DNA from: Actinoplanes missouriensis 431
GTDB lineage: Bacteria; Actinomycetota; Actinomycetes; Mycobacteriales; Micromonosporaceae
Reading direction: 5' to 3'
Assembly (NCBI RefSeq): GCF_000284295.1
Contig: NC_017093.1
Span: 5,642,001 to 5,706,000 of the forward strand
DNA length: 64,000 nt
Shown here: one piece after another, positions 45,648-54,320 of the stretch
How the letters are laid out: each line of letters opens with the position of its first letter
How positions within the stretch are numbered: position 1 is the first letter of the stretch
The notes under the pieces: model-generated
Database searches by the model: none
What the model saw: the letters and a program-made list of their open reading frames with translations, nothing else
What the model was told of the DNA's origin: nothing
Translations under genes and position numbers: made by a program

Positions 45648-46385
45648 ATGGTGCTCCACGTGCCGGATGCCAACCACCCTCCCCATACCGCACGGCCGGT
45701 GGAGGCCGTCCTCTTCGACTTCCACGGCACGCTGGCCCAGGTGGAGGATCCGCTGACCTGGGTGATCGCGGCGGCCGCGGCCTGTGGCCGGGAGCTGGAC
45801 CGGGGGAAGGCGACGATCCTCGCCGATCGGCTGCTGACGGCGGGCCGGGCCGGTGGGCCGCTGCCGCACCGGGTGCCGCCGCAGCTGGCCGAGCACTGGG
45901 CCGACCGGGATCTCTACGCGCACAGTCACCGCGCCGCCTACACCGGCCTGGCCGCGACCGTGCACACCGACGTGGAGGGGCTCGCGGACGCGCTCTACGA
46001 CCGGCTGCTCACACCGGACGGCTGGCTGCCCTACCCGGACACCGAGCCGACCCTGCGCAAGCTGCACGACGCCGGGATCAAGACCGCGGTGGTGAGCAAC
46101 GTCGGCTTCGACATCCGCCCGCACTTCGCGGCCTGGGGGCTGGACTCACTGGTGGACGCGTTCGTGCTGAGCCTCGAGGTGGGCCGCACCAAACCGGACC
46201 CGGCGATCTTCCTGCGCGCGTGCGGGATGCTCGGCGTGGACCCGGAGCGCACCCTGATGGTCGGCGACACCCCGGCCGACGCGGGCGCGGTCAACGCCGG
46301 CTGCTCGGTGCTGGTCCTGCCGGCCGCCGAGGCCGGTCGGGCCAACGGCCTGACCGCGACCCTCTCCCTGACCGGCTGCGCCTAG
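45648..46385 (+). CDS. HAD-superfamily hydrolase
   Basis: 245 residues. Haloacid-dehalogenase fold with motif I LFDFHGTL, motif II VVSNVG, motif III KPDPAIF and motif IV MVGDTPADAGA. The nucleophile Asp is present, but the second Asp of DxD is His, so the usual general acid is missing; phosphatase activity may be weak or different. ATG 45648 has AGGGGG seven bases upstream and is preferred to ATG 45597, which lies only 23 bases from the divergent helY start. It converges on a small minus-strand gene. Confidence 0.85.
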   Translation: MVLHVPDANHPPHTARPVEAVLFDFHGTLAQVEDPLTWVIAAAAACGRELDRGKATILADRLLTAGRAGGPLPHRVPPQLAEHWADRDLYAHSHRAAYTGLAATVHTDVEGLADALYDRLLTPDGWLPYPDTEPTLRKLHDAGIKTAVVSNVGFDIRPHFAAWGLDSLVDAFVLSLEVGRTKPDPAIFLRACGMLGVDPERTLMVGDTPADAGAVNAGCSVLVLPAAEAGRANGLTATLSLTGCA

Positions 46386-46405
46386 CGCTTCCCGTTTCCC
46401 CGGGG

Positions 46406-46594
46406 TCAGGCGTAACTGTCGAGCAGGGTGCCGCGACGGCCCTTCTTCGCGGCGGTCTCGGCCGGGGCCGGCGCGGGCTCGGCGGGAGCGGTCGCCGCCT
46501 CGGCCACCGCCTTGAACATCTGCTTGGCATTGCCGAAGATCATGGAGCCGAACATGGCGGACATCGAGCTCTTGGTGCCGATCGTGTTCGTCAT
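46406..46594 (-). CDS. 62-residue hypothetical peptide ending LLDSYA
   Basis: A small protein with an N-terminal half rich in Met, Ser, Phe (MFGSMIFGNAKQMFKAV), an Ala/Pro/Glu/Thr middle, and a basic C-terminus AKKGRRGTLLDSYA. No signal peptide. The ribosome site is weak, and no maturation enzyme lies beside it. The C-terminal LDSYA is a distant look-alike of FxSxx-ending RiPP precursors, without the Phe, so I do not assign it. It lies 41 bases downstream of the diacylglycerol kinase gene on the same strand. Confidence 0.5.
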   Translation of the reverse strand: MTNTIGTKSSMSAMFGSMIFGNAKQMFKAVAEAATAPAEPAPAPAETAAKKGRRGTLLDSYA

Positions 46595-46635
46595 GCCAGA
46601 CACTTCGGCCCGCCCTCGGAAATCTGACCCCCGGC

Positions 46636-47535
46636 TCACCGCAGCAACCGGATCGCACCCGGAACGCACGTCACGTCGAGCGGCAGCGCCGCGAGCCGCT
46701 CCCCGTCCGCGTACCCGATGATCCCCTCCGCCTCGATCCGCACCTCGCGGGCCCGCAGCACGGTGACCCGCGGATCGCTGACGTGGGTGCCGAGCCGCAG
46801 CCGCGGTTTGAGACGGGTCAGATGCGCCCGCCCCAGCCGCGACGCGAAGATCACGTCGAGCATCCCGTCGGTGGGGTCGGCGTCCGGCAGGATCCGCATG
46901 CCACCGCCGTAACTGGCGCAGTTGCCGACCGCGACGATCTCCGCGGTGAGCCGGTGTTCCACCCCGTCCAGGCGCAGGACGTAATCGCGGGCCCGCAGCC
47001 GGGCCAGTTCCAGGACGATCGCCAGGTCGTAGCGCCGGGGACCGCGCGGCCGCCGCATCCGGTTCGCGCGTTCGTTGACGAGCGCGTCGAATCCGGCGGC
47101 GAGCACCGCGCAGAACCATCGCCGGTCACCCCGCGCGGTCCGGGCCAGGGCCAGATCGACGCGGTGGGCACGCTGATCGCGCAGCGCCAGCCCGATCGCC
47201 TCCGCGGCCCGCAGAGCCTGCGAGGGTACGCCCACCGCACTCGCGAAATCGTTACCCGTCCCGGCCGGCACCACCCCGAAGCCGGCCTCGGTGCCCGCCA
47301 CCGCCTGCAGTGCCCGGTGCACGGTCCCGTCCCCGCCGACGGCAACCACCGCGGCTGCCCCCTCGGCGACCGCCGCGTGACAGACCGCTTCCGCCTCCGC
47401 GCCGCTGTGCGCCTCCAGGATCCGCACCGGCCGCCCGCCGACGCCGAGCGCGTCCACCACCCCCGGAAGCAGACCGCGGTGCCGGCCCCGCCCCGCGAAG
47501 GGGTTGGCCAGCACCGCGACAAAATCGCCCGTCAT
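46636..47535 (-). CDS. Diacylglycerol/lipid kinase (DagK/YegS family)
   Basis: 299 residues. The DAGK catalytic domain has ANPFAGRGR, VAVGGDGTVHRAL, VVPAGTGNDFA and, at the end, the ligand-binding GYADGERLAALPL. It phosphorylates diacylglycerol or a related lipid with ATP at the membrane face, feeding phosphatidate back into phospholipid synthesis. ATG 47535 starts at the family N-terminus. It lies between helY and tatC; a large hairpin separates it from tatC, so it probably has its own promoter. Confidence 0.9.
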   Translation of the reverse strand: MTGDFVAVLANPFAGRGRHRGLLPGVVDALGVGGRPVRILEAHSGAEAEAVCHAAVAEGAAAVVAVGGDGTVHRALQAVAGTEAGFGVVPAGTGNDFASAVGVPSQALRAAEAIGLALRDQRAHRVDLALARTARGDRRWFCAVLAAGFDALVNERANRMRRPRGPRRYDLAIVLELARLRARDYVLRLDGVEHRLTAEIVAVGNCASYGGGMRILPDADPTDGMLDVIFASRLGRAHLTRLKPRLRLGTHVSDPRVTVLRAREVRIEAEGIIGYADGERLAALPLDVTCVPGAIRLLR

Positions 47536-47570
47536 GGCGGAGGAGGCTATACCCCACTCCCGCGATCGCC

Positions 47571-47647
47571 GCCGGTGAGGGGGCACGTGGTTTCTCGACG
47601 CCCGCGGGGTTTGCGGGTGGCGGGAATCCACCTGCCCCCTCACCGGC
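47571..47647 (-). terminator. Large hairpin between tatC and the lipid kinase
   Basis: GCCGGTGAGGGGGCA and its exact complement TGCCCCCTCACCGGC (15 bp each) flank 47 bases that can pair further (CGTGG with CCACC). It begins 41 bases after the tatC stop and fits a terminator for the tat operon. Its right arm overlaps a repeated element. Confidence 0.7.
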
Positions 47648-47690
47648 GAACCAGGTGATCGCCTGCGGAGCGAAGCGGAGCCAGACGGCT
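47639..47690 (-). repeat. About 50-bp intergenic repeat, copy 1
   Basis: Read on the minus strand it begins AGCCGTCTGGCTCCGCTTCG within the tatC stop codon. It matches copy 2 (54544-54594, + strand) with the first 26 bases identical and about three mismatches in the first 41, ending in GGTGAG in both. Confidence 0.8.
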
Positions 47691-48645
47691 ACGTCATGTC
47701 GTCGAAACGACGCTCCAGCGGCGCGGGCTTCTCGACGGGCGCCGGAGACTCGATCGACGTGGGGGACTCGATCGGATCGGAGGCACCGACCGGCACCCGC
47801 TCCTCCGGCAGCTCCGAGATCGCGTCGTCGTCCAGGCCCTCGTAGAGCTCCTTGCCACGGCCCTTGCGCTTGTCGTTCAGGAACGCCACACCGACCGCGA
47901 TGAAGTACAGCAGGGTGATGCACGCCGCGAGCAGCGTCATCCCGAACGGCCCCGGGTCGGGGGTGGCGATCGCGGCGAACGCGAACGACAGGAACACCAC
48001 CGCGCGCCACCAGCTGAGCAGCCTGCGGGCCGAGACCACGCCGGTGAAGTTCAGCATGAGCAGCAGCAGCGGGAACTCGAACGCCCCGCCGAACAGCAGC
48101 AGCATGTTCATCACGAAGCCGACGTACGACGTGACCTCGAGCTTCGTCGGCTCGCCGATCACACCGGCTTCCATGATGAACGCCAGGCTGTGGCCGATCA
48201 CGAAGTAGGCCAGGGTCGCGCCGGCGAGGAACAGCGGCGTGGCGAGGGCGACGAAGACGTACGCCCACTTGCGCTCGTGGCGGTGCAGGCCGGGCGCGAC
48301 GAACGCCCACAGCTGGTACAGCCAGACCGGCGCACCGATGATCAGGCCGACCCACAGCGCGATCTTCAGTCGCAGCATCAGCTGGTCGGTCACGGCGAGC
48401 GTGATGAACTCACAGCTGCCGGTCGAGTCGACCGACGTCGGCAGATTGCAGTAGGGCGCCTTCAGGATCCCGAAGACCCACTGCGAGATGACGAAGCCGA
48501 TGATCAGGCCGACGACCACGCCGATCGACGCGACGAACAGCCGGTTACGCAGCTCCCGGACATGCTCGATGAGGGTCATCGAGCCGTCGGAGGCCTGCTC
48601 GAACTTGCTCGGCTTCTTGGGCCCCCGGCGCAGGCTCAGTGCCAT
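47689..48645 (-). CDS. tatC: Sec-independent protein translocase TatC
   Basis: 318 residues with six membrane helices. TatC hallmarks: LIEHVRELRNRLF near the N-terminus, AFVAPGLHRHERK, the Glu-containing FEFPLLLLMLNFTGVVS, and FSFAFAAIATPDPGPFGM. TatC binds twin-arginine signal peptides and with TatA moves folded proteins across the membrane. After residue 250 there is a long Glu/Pro-rich cytoplasmic tail (SDPIESPTSIESPAPVEKP), longer than in E. coli TatC but common in actinobacteria. It lies nine bases after tatA. Confidence 0.97.
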   Translation of the reverse strand: MALSLRRGPKKPSKFEQASDGSMTLIEHVRELRNRLFVASIGVVVGLIIGFVISQWVFGILKAPYCNLPTSVDSTGSCEFITLAVTDQLMLRLKIALWVGLIIGAPVWLYQLWAFVAPGLHRHERKWAYVFVALATPLFLAGATLAYFVIGHSLAFIMEAGVIGEPTKLEVTSYVGFVMNMLLLFGGAFEFPLLLLMLNFTGVVSARRLLSWWRAVVFLSFAFAAIATPDPGPFGMTLLAACITLLYFIAVGVAFLNDKRKGRGKELYEGLDDDAISELPEERVPVGASDPIESPTSIESPAPVEKPAPLERRFDDMT

Positions 48646-48654
48646 CGGATCGGA

Positions 48655-49014
48655 TCAGCGGTCGTTGGTGCGCTGCACCGGGTCGACGAAGGGCTGAGCC
48701 GGTGGCTGCTGCTGGTAGCCAGGCTGCGGCTGCTGGTAGCCCTGCGGCGGCGGCGCCTGCTGGTAACCGGGCTGCTGATAGGGCTGCTGCTGATAGGGCT
48801 GCTGCACCTCGCCCTGCAGCGGGCTGCGGCTGTGCTGCGGCTCCGCCTTCTCCGCGACGTTGTTGTCGTCATCGACGAGGCCCTTGGTCTCGGCCTTGAT
48901 GATCCGCAGCGAGCGCCCGAGGGAACGCGCCGCGTCCGGCAGCCGTTTCGCGCCGAACAGCAGCACGAGCACGACGACGAGAACGATGATGTGCCATGGC
49001 TTGAGGGCGCCCAT
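48655..49014 (-). CDS. tatA: Twin-arginine translocase pore protein TatA
   Basis: 119 residues. N-terminal helix PWHIIVLVVVLVLLFG, the conserved FG hinge, and the amphipathic helix AKRLPDAARSLGRSLRIIK identify TatA. The C-terminal 55 residues are rich in Gln, Pro and Tyr (repeats of the QQPYQQPGYQQ type), an extended tail not needed for the pore. It precedes tatC directly. Two CCTGGGAT direct repeats (49069-49076 and 49093-49100) lie 55-86 bases upstream, in the likely promoter region, with unknown role. Confidence 0.95.
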   Translation of the reverse strand: MGALKPWHIIVLVVVLVLLFGAKRLPDAARSLGRSLRIIKAETKGLVDDDNNVAEKAEPQHSRSPLQGEVQQPYQQQPYQQPGYQQAPPPQGYQQPQPGYQQQPPAQPFVDPVQRTNDR

Positions 49015-49149
49015 GGAATGACTCCAGTCGGTCGGATCAGGTTGCGGGGTCCATCGTACGTGTGGATTCCTGGGATATCGCTTTCCGGATGCCCTGGGAT
49101 TCTCAAGATCTTGCTAAGTCTCGGACAACGGGGGCGGAACACCCCGGGA

Positions 49150-49392
49150 TCATCGACCGAGATTAGCCTTGATCTGGGTGACCGCGTCCTGGGCCCGCTC
49201 GGCCTTCTGCTGCACCACGAGCACGGTCCGCTGCAGCTCCTCGCCGGCCACCTGCAGCCGCATCGCCTCCTCCTGACGGCGCTGCAGCTTCACGGCCGCC
49301 CGCCGAAGATCCGGCAACCGGCCCAGAAGGCGCGTAGCGGCGAAAATCAGGACGATCAGCGCGATCGCCCCGACGGCGATCCAGACCCACAT
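49150..49392 (-). CDS. Small membrane-anchored coiled-coil protein
   Basis: 80 residues. One N-terminal membrane helix (WVWIAVGAIALIVLIFAATRL) followed by a charged, continuously helical segment with many Gln, Arg and Glu, probably a coiled coil facing the cytoplasm. No family known to me. It lies 15 bases after pafC and upstream of tatA on the same strand, so it is probably co-transcribed with pafBC. ATG 49392 is used; GTG 49398 is the alternative. Confidence 0.75.
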   Translation of the reverse strand: MWVWIAVGAIALIVLIFAATRLLGRLPDLRRAAVKLQRRQEEAMRLQVAGEELQRTVLVVQQKAERAQDAVTQIKANLGR

Positions 49393-49407
49393 CAGCACCC
49401 GGCCACC

Positions 49408-50394
49408 CTACCGGCCGGCCGGTTCGCCGGCGTCGAGCGCGTGCGGCGCGGCGTACTGTTCCAGGGCCGCGGTGGCCTGCGCGTGGATCCGGTCGATCAG
49501 CTCGGGCGGCCCGAGCACGGTGACGTCGCGGCCCAGCCCGGCGAGCAGCCGCTGCGCCCAGCCCAGATCGGTGACCCGCATGGTGACCAGCCACTCCGCG
49601 CCGTCGCGCTGCACCTGCTCGACCGGGTAGTACTCGGTGATCCACCGGCTGCCCCGGCCGACCCGCAGGGTGACCAGCGGCAGCTCGGGCCCGGGCCGGA
49701 AGACGCCGTCGCTGACGTCGTGCGGCACCGCGCCGACCGGCGGCACGGACGGCTCCGGCAGCTCGGTGAACGCGTCGATCCGGTCCACCCGGAACATCCG
49801 GGTGCCCTCGGCCCGGCGGCACCACGCCTCCAGGTACGCGAACCCGCCCACCATCAGCATCCGCATCGGGTCGACGACCCGTTCGGTGGTCTCGTCCCGG
49901 GCGGCCGTGTAATAGGTGAGCCGCAGCGCGTGCCCGGAGTCGACGGCGGCCCGCACCGCCTCCAGCTTCTTCTGGTTCGCCGGCAGCTTGACCGTGACCG
50001 GCGCGTCGGCCAGGTCGCCGGCCGCGCTCTCGATCTTGGCAAGGGCCCGCTCGATCGCGTCCCGGGTGCCGATCCCGGGCGTCTCGGCGAGCATCCGCAG
50101 CGCCACCACCAGCGCGAGAGCCTCGTCCTGGTTGAGGCGCAGCGGCTTGTCGATGCCGGCGTCGTGGCTGATCGTCACCCGGTCGCCGTCGAACGCCATG
50201 TCGATCAGGTCGCCCGGGCCGTACCCGGGCAGGCCGCACACCCAGAGCAGCTCCAGGTCCTCGCGCAACTGCTTCGCCGTGACGCCCAGGTCCGCCGCCG
50301 CCTCGGCGATCAGGATCCCCGGCCGGGCCAGCAGGTACGGCACCAGGTTGAGCAGCCGGCCGAGCCGGTCCGCCGAGGTCCGTGGCCCGGTCAC
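49408..50394 (-). CDS. pafC: WYL-domain transcription factor PafC
   Basis: 328 residues: N-terminal winged helix (ADRLGRLLNLVPYLLARPGI, AAADLGVTAKQLREDLELLW), WYL domain about 145-225 and WCX extension. With PafB it forms the PafBC heterodimer that activates the LexA-independent DNA-damage response in mycobacteria, including proteasome-linked genes. GTG 50394 overlaps the pafB stop as GTGA, so both subunits are co-translated. Confidence 0.93.
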   Translation of the reverse strand: MTGPRTSADRLGRLLNLVPYLLARPGILIAEAAADLGVTAKQLREDLELLWVCGLPGYGPGDLIDMAFDGDRVTISHDAGIDKPLRLNQDEALALVVALRMLAETPGIGTRDAIERALAKIESAAGDLADAPVTVKLPANQKKLEAVRAAVDSGHALRLTYYTAARDETTERVVDPMRMLMVGGFAYLEAWCRRAEGTRMFRVDRIDAFTELPEPSVPPVGAVPHDVSDGVFRPGPELPLVTLRVGRGSRWITEYYPVEQVQRDGAEWLVTMRVTDLGWAQRLLAGLGRDVTVLGPPELIDRIHAQATAALEQYAAPHALDAGEPAGR

Positions 50395-51374
50395 AGCGCC
50401 ACCTGCTCGTGCCGGGCGGCCAGCTCCTTCAGGTTCTGGATCACCGCGCTGCGCAGCTCGGGCGGGCCCTCGGCCCGCACGTCCGGCCCGTACCCGGCGA
50501 TCCTGGCGGCCAGCCACTCGACATCCCCGTACGCGATGGTCAGCCGGTCGCCCTCGGGCAGGCTGACCGAGGCGGAGGCCATCCGGCGCAGCCCCGCCGC
50601 CCGCCCCGTCCGCACCGTCACCACGGCCCGGCCGTCCCGCGCGACCGGCCCGGACGAGCGTGCCACGTGGCTGATCAGGTCGGCGTCGGCGGGCGGCGTG
50701 AACGCGTCCGGCTTGCCGGTGCCCTTCACCTCGCCGGTGATCCGGGACAGCCGGAAACAGCGGGTGGCGTCCCGGTCCCGGTCGTGGCCGACCACGTACC
50801 ACCGGCCGCGCCAGCAGACCACGCCCCACGGCTCGAGGCGGCGGGTGCTCGGCTCGTCGACCTCGGGCACCCGGTACTTGAAGCTCACCGCGCGGCGCTG
50901 CCGTGCCGCCACGGTCAGCGGCCCGAACGCCGGGTCGACCGTCACCACCGGCTCCATGCCGAGGGTGGCCTGCGGGTCCACCTCGACACCGGCGGCCCGC
51001 AGCTTGGCCAGGCCGCTGCTCGCCGCGGCGGCGAGCCCGGCGTGCTGCCAGAGCCGCGCCGCGATGCCCACCGCGGCCGCCTCGTCGGGTTCCAGATGGA
51101 TGTCGGGCAGCGCGTACTCCCGCTGGGCGACGCGGTAACCCGGCTCCTGGTCGAAGATGCTCGCCGTGCCGGTCTCCAGCGGGACGCCCAGCTCGCGCAG
51201 CTCCGCCTTGTCCCGCTCGAACTTGCGCTGGAACGCCTCGTGGTCACGCGGATCGGACGGGTCGTGCTCGTAACCGGGCACGGTCGCGGCGATCTGCGCG
51301 GCGGTCAGGAACCGGCGCGTCGACAGGAGACAGATCACCAGGTTTACCAGGCGCTCGGTGCGAGTGCGCGACAC
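50391..51374 (-). CDS. pafB: WYL-domain transcription factor PafB
   Basis: 327 residues: winged helix TERLVNLVICLLSTRRFLTAAQIA, YEHDPSDPRDHEAFQRKFERDK, then the WYL domain with CWRGRWYVVGHDRDRDATRC and a C-terminal WCX part. It works as a heterodimer with PafC; the WYL domain is thought to sense single-stranded DNA. The longest frame starts at GTG 51401, but the conserved N-terminus begins at GTG 51374, which I prefer. No strong ribosome site supports either. The CDF transporter gene diverges 59 bases away. Confidence 0.92.
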   Translation of the reverse strand: MSRTRTERLVNLVICLLSTRRFLTAAQIAATVPGYEHDPSDPRDHEAFQRKFERDKAELRELGVPLETGTASIFDQEPGYRVAQREYALPDIHLEPDEAAAVGIAARLWQHAGLAAAASSGLAKLRAAGVEVDPQATLGMEPVVTVDPAFGPLTVAARQRRAVSFKYRVPEVDEPSTRRLEPWGVVCWRGRWYVVGHDRDRDATRCFRLSRITGEVKGTGKPDAFTPPADADLISHVARSSGPVARDGRAVVTVRTGRAAGLRRMASASVSLPEGDRLTIAYGDVEWLAARIAGYGPDVRAEGPPELRSAVIQNLKELAARHEQVAL

Positions 51375-51433
51375 GAGAGGCAACGCTAGCAGCCTCGTCA
51401 CACGGACGGTTATCCGCGCGGGGCCGGGGGAAG

Positions 51434-52411
51434 ATGGCGTCCGTGACAGAACCCCAGGAATCCGAGAGCGTCGGCACCGTCGTGGTGGCGGGCGCCGCCA
51501 ACCTGGCGATCGCCGCCGCGAAACTGGTGGCCGGCGTCACCTCCGGCTCCGCCGCGATGCTCTCCGAGGCCGCGCACTCCTTCGCCGACACGGTGACCGA
51601 GGTGTTCCTCTTCGTGGCGTTGCGGCGCGGCGCCAAACCCGCCGACGAGGAACACCCGTTCGGGTACGGCAAGGAGAGCTGGGTCTGGGCGTTCATCGCG
51701 GCGCTGTTCACGTTCGTGGCCGGCGCCGGGTTCTCCATCTACCACGGCATCGAGACCATCGTCGAGGGCGAGGAGTCCGGCCCGTTCCTCGCGTCGTACA
51801 TCGTCCTGGCCGTCTCGTTCGCGGCCGAGGGCGTGTCGTTCCTGAAGGCCCGCCGGCAGATCCGCACCGAGTCCAGCCGCTGGAACGTGACGACCCGCCG
51901 GTTCCTGCGCCTCACCCCGGACACCACGGTCAAGGCGGTCTACTTCGAGGACTCCGCCGCGCTGATCGGCCTGGTCCTGGCCGCCGCCGGGCTCGGGCTG
52001 ACCGAGCTGACCGGCAACAGTGTCTGGGACGGCGTCTCGTCGATCGTGATCGGCCTGCTCCTGCTCGTGGTCGCCACCGTCCTCGCCAGCAGCAACGTGT
52101 CCCTGCTGGTCGGGCGCTCCGTCCCCCGCCGGGTGCACACCGCGATCGCCGCCGAGATCGCCGCGCTGCCGGTCGTGACCGCCGTGCCCACCCTCTTCAC
52201 CATGCAGCTCGGCCCGGACGGCATCCTGGTCGCCGCCAAGGTCGACTTCGCCGACGACGCGCCCGGCGGCGAGATCGAAAGGGCCTCCGACGAGGCCGAG
52301 CGGCGCTTGCGCGCCAGATTCCCCGAGATCCGGTACGTCTTCCTCGACCCGACCCGTGGCGAGCCCGGCCGCAACCACCTCGATGGCGGACTCGACGCCC
52401 GGCCCTTGTAG
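51434..52411 (+). CDS. Cation diffusion facilitator family metal transporter
   Basis: 325 residues with about six membrane helices. The metal site of helix 2 is seen in LSEAAHSFADTVTE (His and Asp), and a partner Asp in WDGVSS on helix 5. The DEEHPFGYGKE loop and the C-terminal cytoplasmic domain (EIERASDEAERRLRARFPE) are typical. CDF proteins exchange Zn2+, Fe2+ or Mn2+ for protons to remove excess metal. ATG 51434 is used; GTG 51443 is possible, and the ribosome site GGGGGAAG is close to both. It is followed after nine bases by DUF3866. Confidence 0.9.
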   Translation: MASVTEPQESESVGTVVVAGAANLAIAAAKLVAGVTSGSAAMLSEAAHSFADTVTEVFLFVALRRGAKPADEEHPFGYGKESWVWAFIAALFTFVAGAGFSIYHGIETIVEGEESGPFLASYIVLAVSFAAEGVSFLKARRQIRTESSRWNVTTRRFLRLTPDTTVKAVYFEDSAALIGLVLAAAGLGLTELTGNSVWDGVSSIVIGLLLLVVATVLASSNVSLLVGRSVPRRVHTAIAAEIAALPVVTAVPTLFTMQLGPDGILVAAKVDFADDAPGGEIERASDEAERRLRARFPEIRYVFLDPTRGEPGRNHLDGGLDARPL

Positions 52412-52420
52412 GGTCCCGGC

Positions 52421-53503
52421 ATGGTGCGGTGGCGGTCCGGGACGGTTCGGTCGGTGCGGGGCGGCTGGCGGGGCGCGTGCGAGCTGGACGTCGAGACGCC
52501 GGACGGCCCGCTGCGCGCCCTCGCCTACCCGCATCTGGTCGGCACACCGGAACCCGGAGACCGGGTGCTGCTCAACGTCGGCGCCCTGGTCATGGGCCTC
52601 GGCACCGGGGGGTACGCCCTGGTCGTCGCCCTGCCCGACCGGCTGCCCGCCGACCCGCCCGCCGACGGCGCCACCCGCGACAGCGGTCACCTGGTCAAGG
52701 CGCGGTACACCCCGCTGCAGGCGATCCTGCTCGGCGTCGACGAGGAGGCCTCACCGCACCGCGACGTGATGGCCGCCGCCACCTCGCTCGACGGCATGCC
52801 GGTGGTCACCGCCGACCTGCACTCGGCGCTGCCCGCGATCCTGGCCGGCATCCACGCCGACCGGCCGGAGGCCACCGTCGCCTACGTGATGACCGACGGC
52901 GGCGCCCTGCCGGCCTGGTTCTCCCGCACCCTGGACGACCTGCGCGGTCACCTGGCCGGGACCGTCACCACCGGCCAGTCGTTCGGCGGTGACCTGGAGG
53001 CCAGCACCGTGCACACCGGCCTGCTCGCGGCCCGGCACGTGCTCGGCGCTGACGTCGCGATCGTCGCCCAGGGCCCCGGCAACCTCGGCACCGGCACCAC
53101 CTGGGGGTTCTCCGGGGTGGCGCTCGGCGAGGCGATCAACGCGATCGCGGTGCTGGGCGGCCGGCCGATCGGCTCGCTGCGGATCTCCGACGCCGACGGG
53201 CGTGACAGGCATCGGGGCATCTCCCATCACAGTCTCACCGCGTACGGGAAGGTCGCTCTGGCCCGCGCCGACCTGGTCGTGCCCCGCGGCCTGGACCCCC
53301 GCCTGGCCGCGGAGGTGGAGGGCGCGCTGGCCCCCCTCGGCGCCCGGCACAGCCTGGTCAGCGTCGCCAGCGAGGGCCTGGACGCGGCGCTGCGGGCGTC
53401 GCCGGTCGGGCTCTCCACGATGGGCCGCAAGCTGGACCAGGACCACAGCTACTTCCTGGCAGCGGCCGCCGCCGGCCGCCACGCCGCCACCCTGCTCCCC
53501 TGA
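52421..53503 (+). CDS. DUF3866 family protein
   Basis: 360 residues matching DUF3866: start MVRWRSGTVRSV, GDRVLLNVGALVMGLGTGGYALVV, HLVKARYTPLQ, AQGPGNLGTGTTWGFSG, GISHHSLTAYGK and LSTMGRKLDQDHSYF. The family is conserved in actinobacteria with no established function; the His/Asp-rich HRGISHHSLTAYG and GLSTMGR strings suggest an enzyme. No signal peptide. It is probably co-transcribed with the CDF transporter. Confidence 0.85.
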   Translation: MVRWRSGTVRSVRGGWRGACELDVETPDGPLRALAYPHLVGTPEPGDRVLLNVGALVMGLGTGGYALVVALPDRLPADPPADGATRDSGHLVKARYTPLQAILLGVDEEASPHRDVMAAATSLDGMPVVTADLHSALPAILAGIHADRPEATVAYVMTDGGALPAWFSRTLDDLRGHLAGTVTTGQSFGGDLEASTVHTGLLAARHVLGADVAIVAQGPGNLGTGTTWGFSGVALGEAINAIAVLGGRPIGSLRISDADGRDRHRGISHHSLTAYGKVALARADLVVPRGLDPRLAAEVEGALAPLGARHSLVSVASEGLDAALRASPVGLSTMGRKLDQDHSYFLAAAAAGRHAATLLP

Positions 53504-53550
53504 CCGCCCACCCCGCTGCTCATTCCGGCGGGCGGCGAGCGGCGGGCGGC

Positions 53551-53644
53551 GGTCAGGCGCGGCGATCAGGCGCGGCGATCAGGCGCGGCGATCAGGCGCG
53601 GCGATCAGGCGCGACGATCAGGCGCGACGGCGATCAAGCGCGAC
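53551..53644. repeat. 13-bp tandem repeat running into the methyltransferase 3' end
   Basis: Six consecutive 13-base units (GATCAGGCGCGGC and one-base variants) from 53551 to 53628, then a degenerate one up to 53644. The stop codon and last Arg codons of the leftward O-methyltransferase (VRRRA) lie in the degenerate end, so the array borders or reshaped that C-terminus. Confidence 0.9.
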
Positions 53645-54281
53645 GGCGGACCAGCGTCACGCCGTCACGGACCGGCAGCATCACCGACTCCACCCGCTCG
53701 TCACCCACGATCCGGTCGTTGAGGCCGGCCACCGCCGCCGACGACGCATCCCGGGGATCGAGGACCTGCCCGTGCCGCAGCACGTTGTCGACCACCAGCA
53801 GTCCGCCCGGTCGTAGCCGGGGCACGATCTCCTCGTAGTACGCCGGGTACCCGGTCTTGTCCGCGTCCAGGAACACGAAGTCGATCACCGGGTCGGCCGG
53901 CAGCGCGCGGACCGTCTCGATCGCCGGGCCGAGCCGCAGCTCGATGCGGTCGGCGAGGCCGGCCTTCGCCCAGTAGGTGCGGGCGATCGACGTCCACTCC
54001 TCGGAGACGTCGCAGGCGATCAACCGCCCGCCGGGACGCAGGCCGCGGGCGATGCAGATCGACGAGTACCCGGTGAACGTGCCGATCTCGACCGCCATCA
54101 AGACCCCGGTCAGCCGGGTCAGCATCGTCAGCAGGGCGCCCTCGTCCGCGGAGATCTGCATCCCGGCGTCGGGCGGATATCTCGTGGAAGTCTCCGCCGC
54201 CAGCCCCCGCAGCAGGTCGTCCGCGGGGGTGGCGTGCGCCCGCACGTAATCGGCGACGGCCGGATCAACGATGTCTGCCAT
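53634..54281 (-). CDS. SAM-dependent O-methyltransferase (class I, CCoAOMT type)
   Basis: 215 residues. SAM-binding motif VEIGTFTGYSSICIARGL, motif ACDVSEEW, and the metal-binding/catalytic strand DFVFLDADKTGYPAYYEE with LLVVDNVLRHG identify the PF01596 family, which methylates catechol-type hydroxyls with a divalent metal. The substrate is unknown. ATG 54281 begins at the conserved N-terminus; ATG 54296 is in frame but less likely. Its C-terminus ends in RRR-A within a tandem repeat. Confidence 0.9.
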   Translation of the reverse strand: MADIVDPAVADYVRAHATPADDLLRGLAAETSTRYPPDAGMQISADEGALLTMLTRLTGVLMAVEIGTFTGYSSICIARGLRPGGRLIACDVSEEWTSIARTYWAKAGLADRIELRLGPAIETVRALPADPVIDFVFLDADKTGYPAYYEEIVPRLRPGGLLVVDNVLRHGQVLDPRDASSAAVAGLNDRIVGDERVESVMLPVRDGVTLVRRRA

Positions 54282-54320
54282 ACCCCGACCCCACACGATC
54301 GAGGCCGCGCCGACAAGCCC

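Noticed and set aside
46406..46594. RiPP precursor of the FxSxx class
   Set aside because: The required Phe is missing and there is no radical-SAM or other maturation gene beside it.
49128..49146. Terminator CGGGG...CCCCG after the small membrane protein
   Set aside because: Only five pairs and no T run; too weak to report as a feature.
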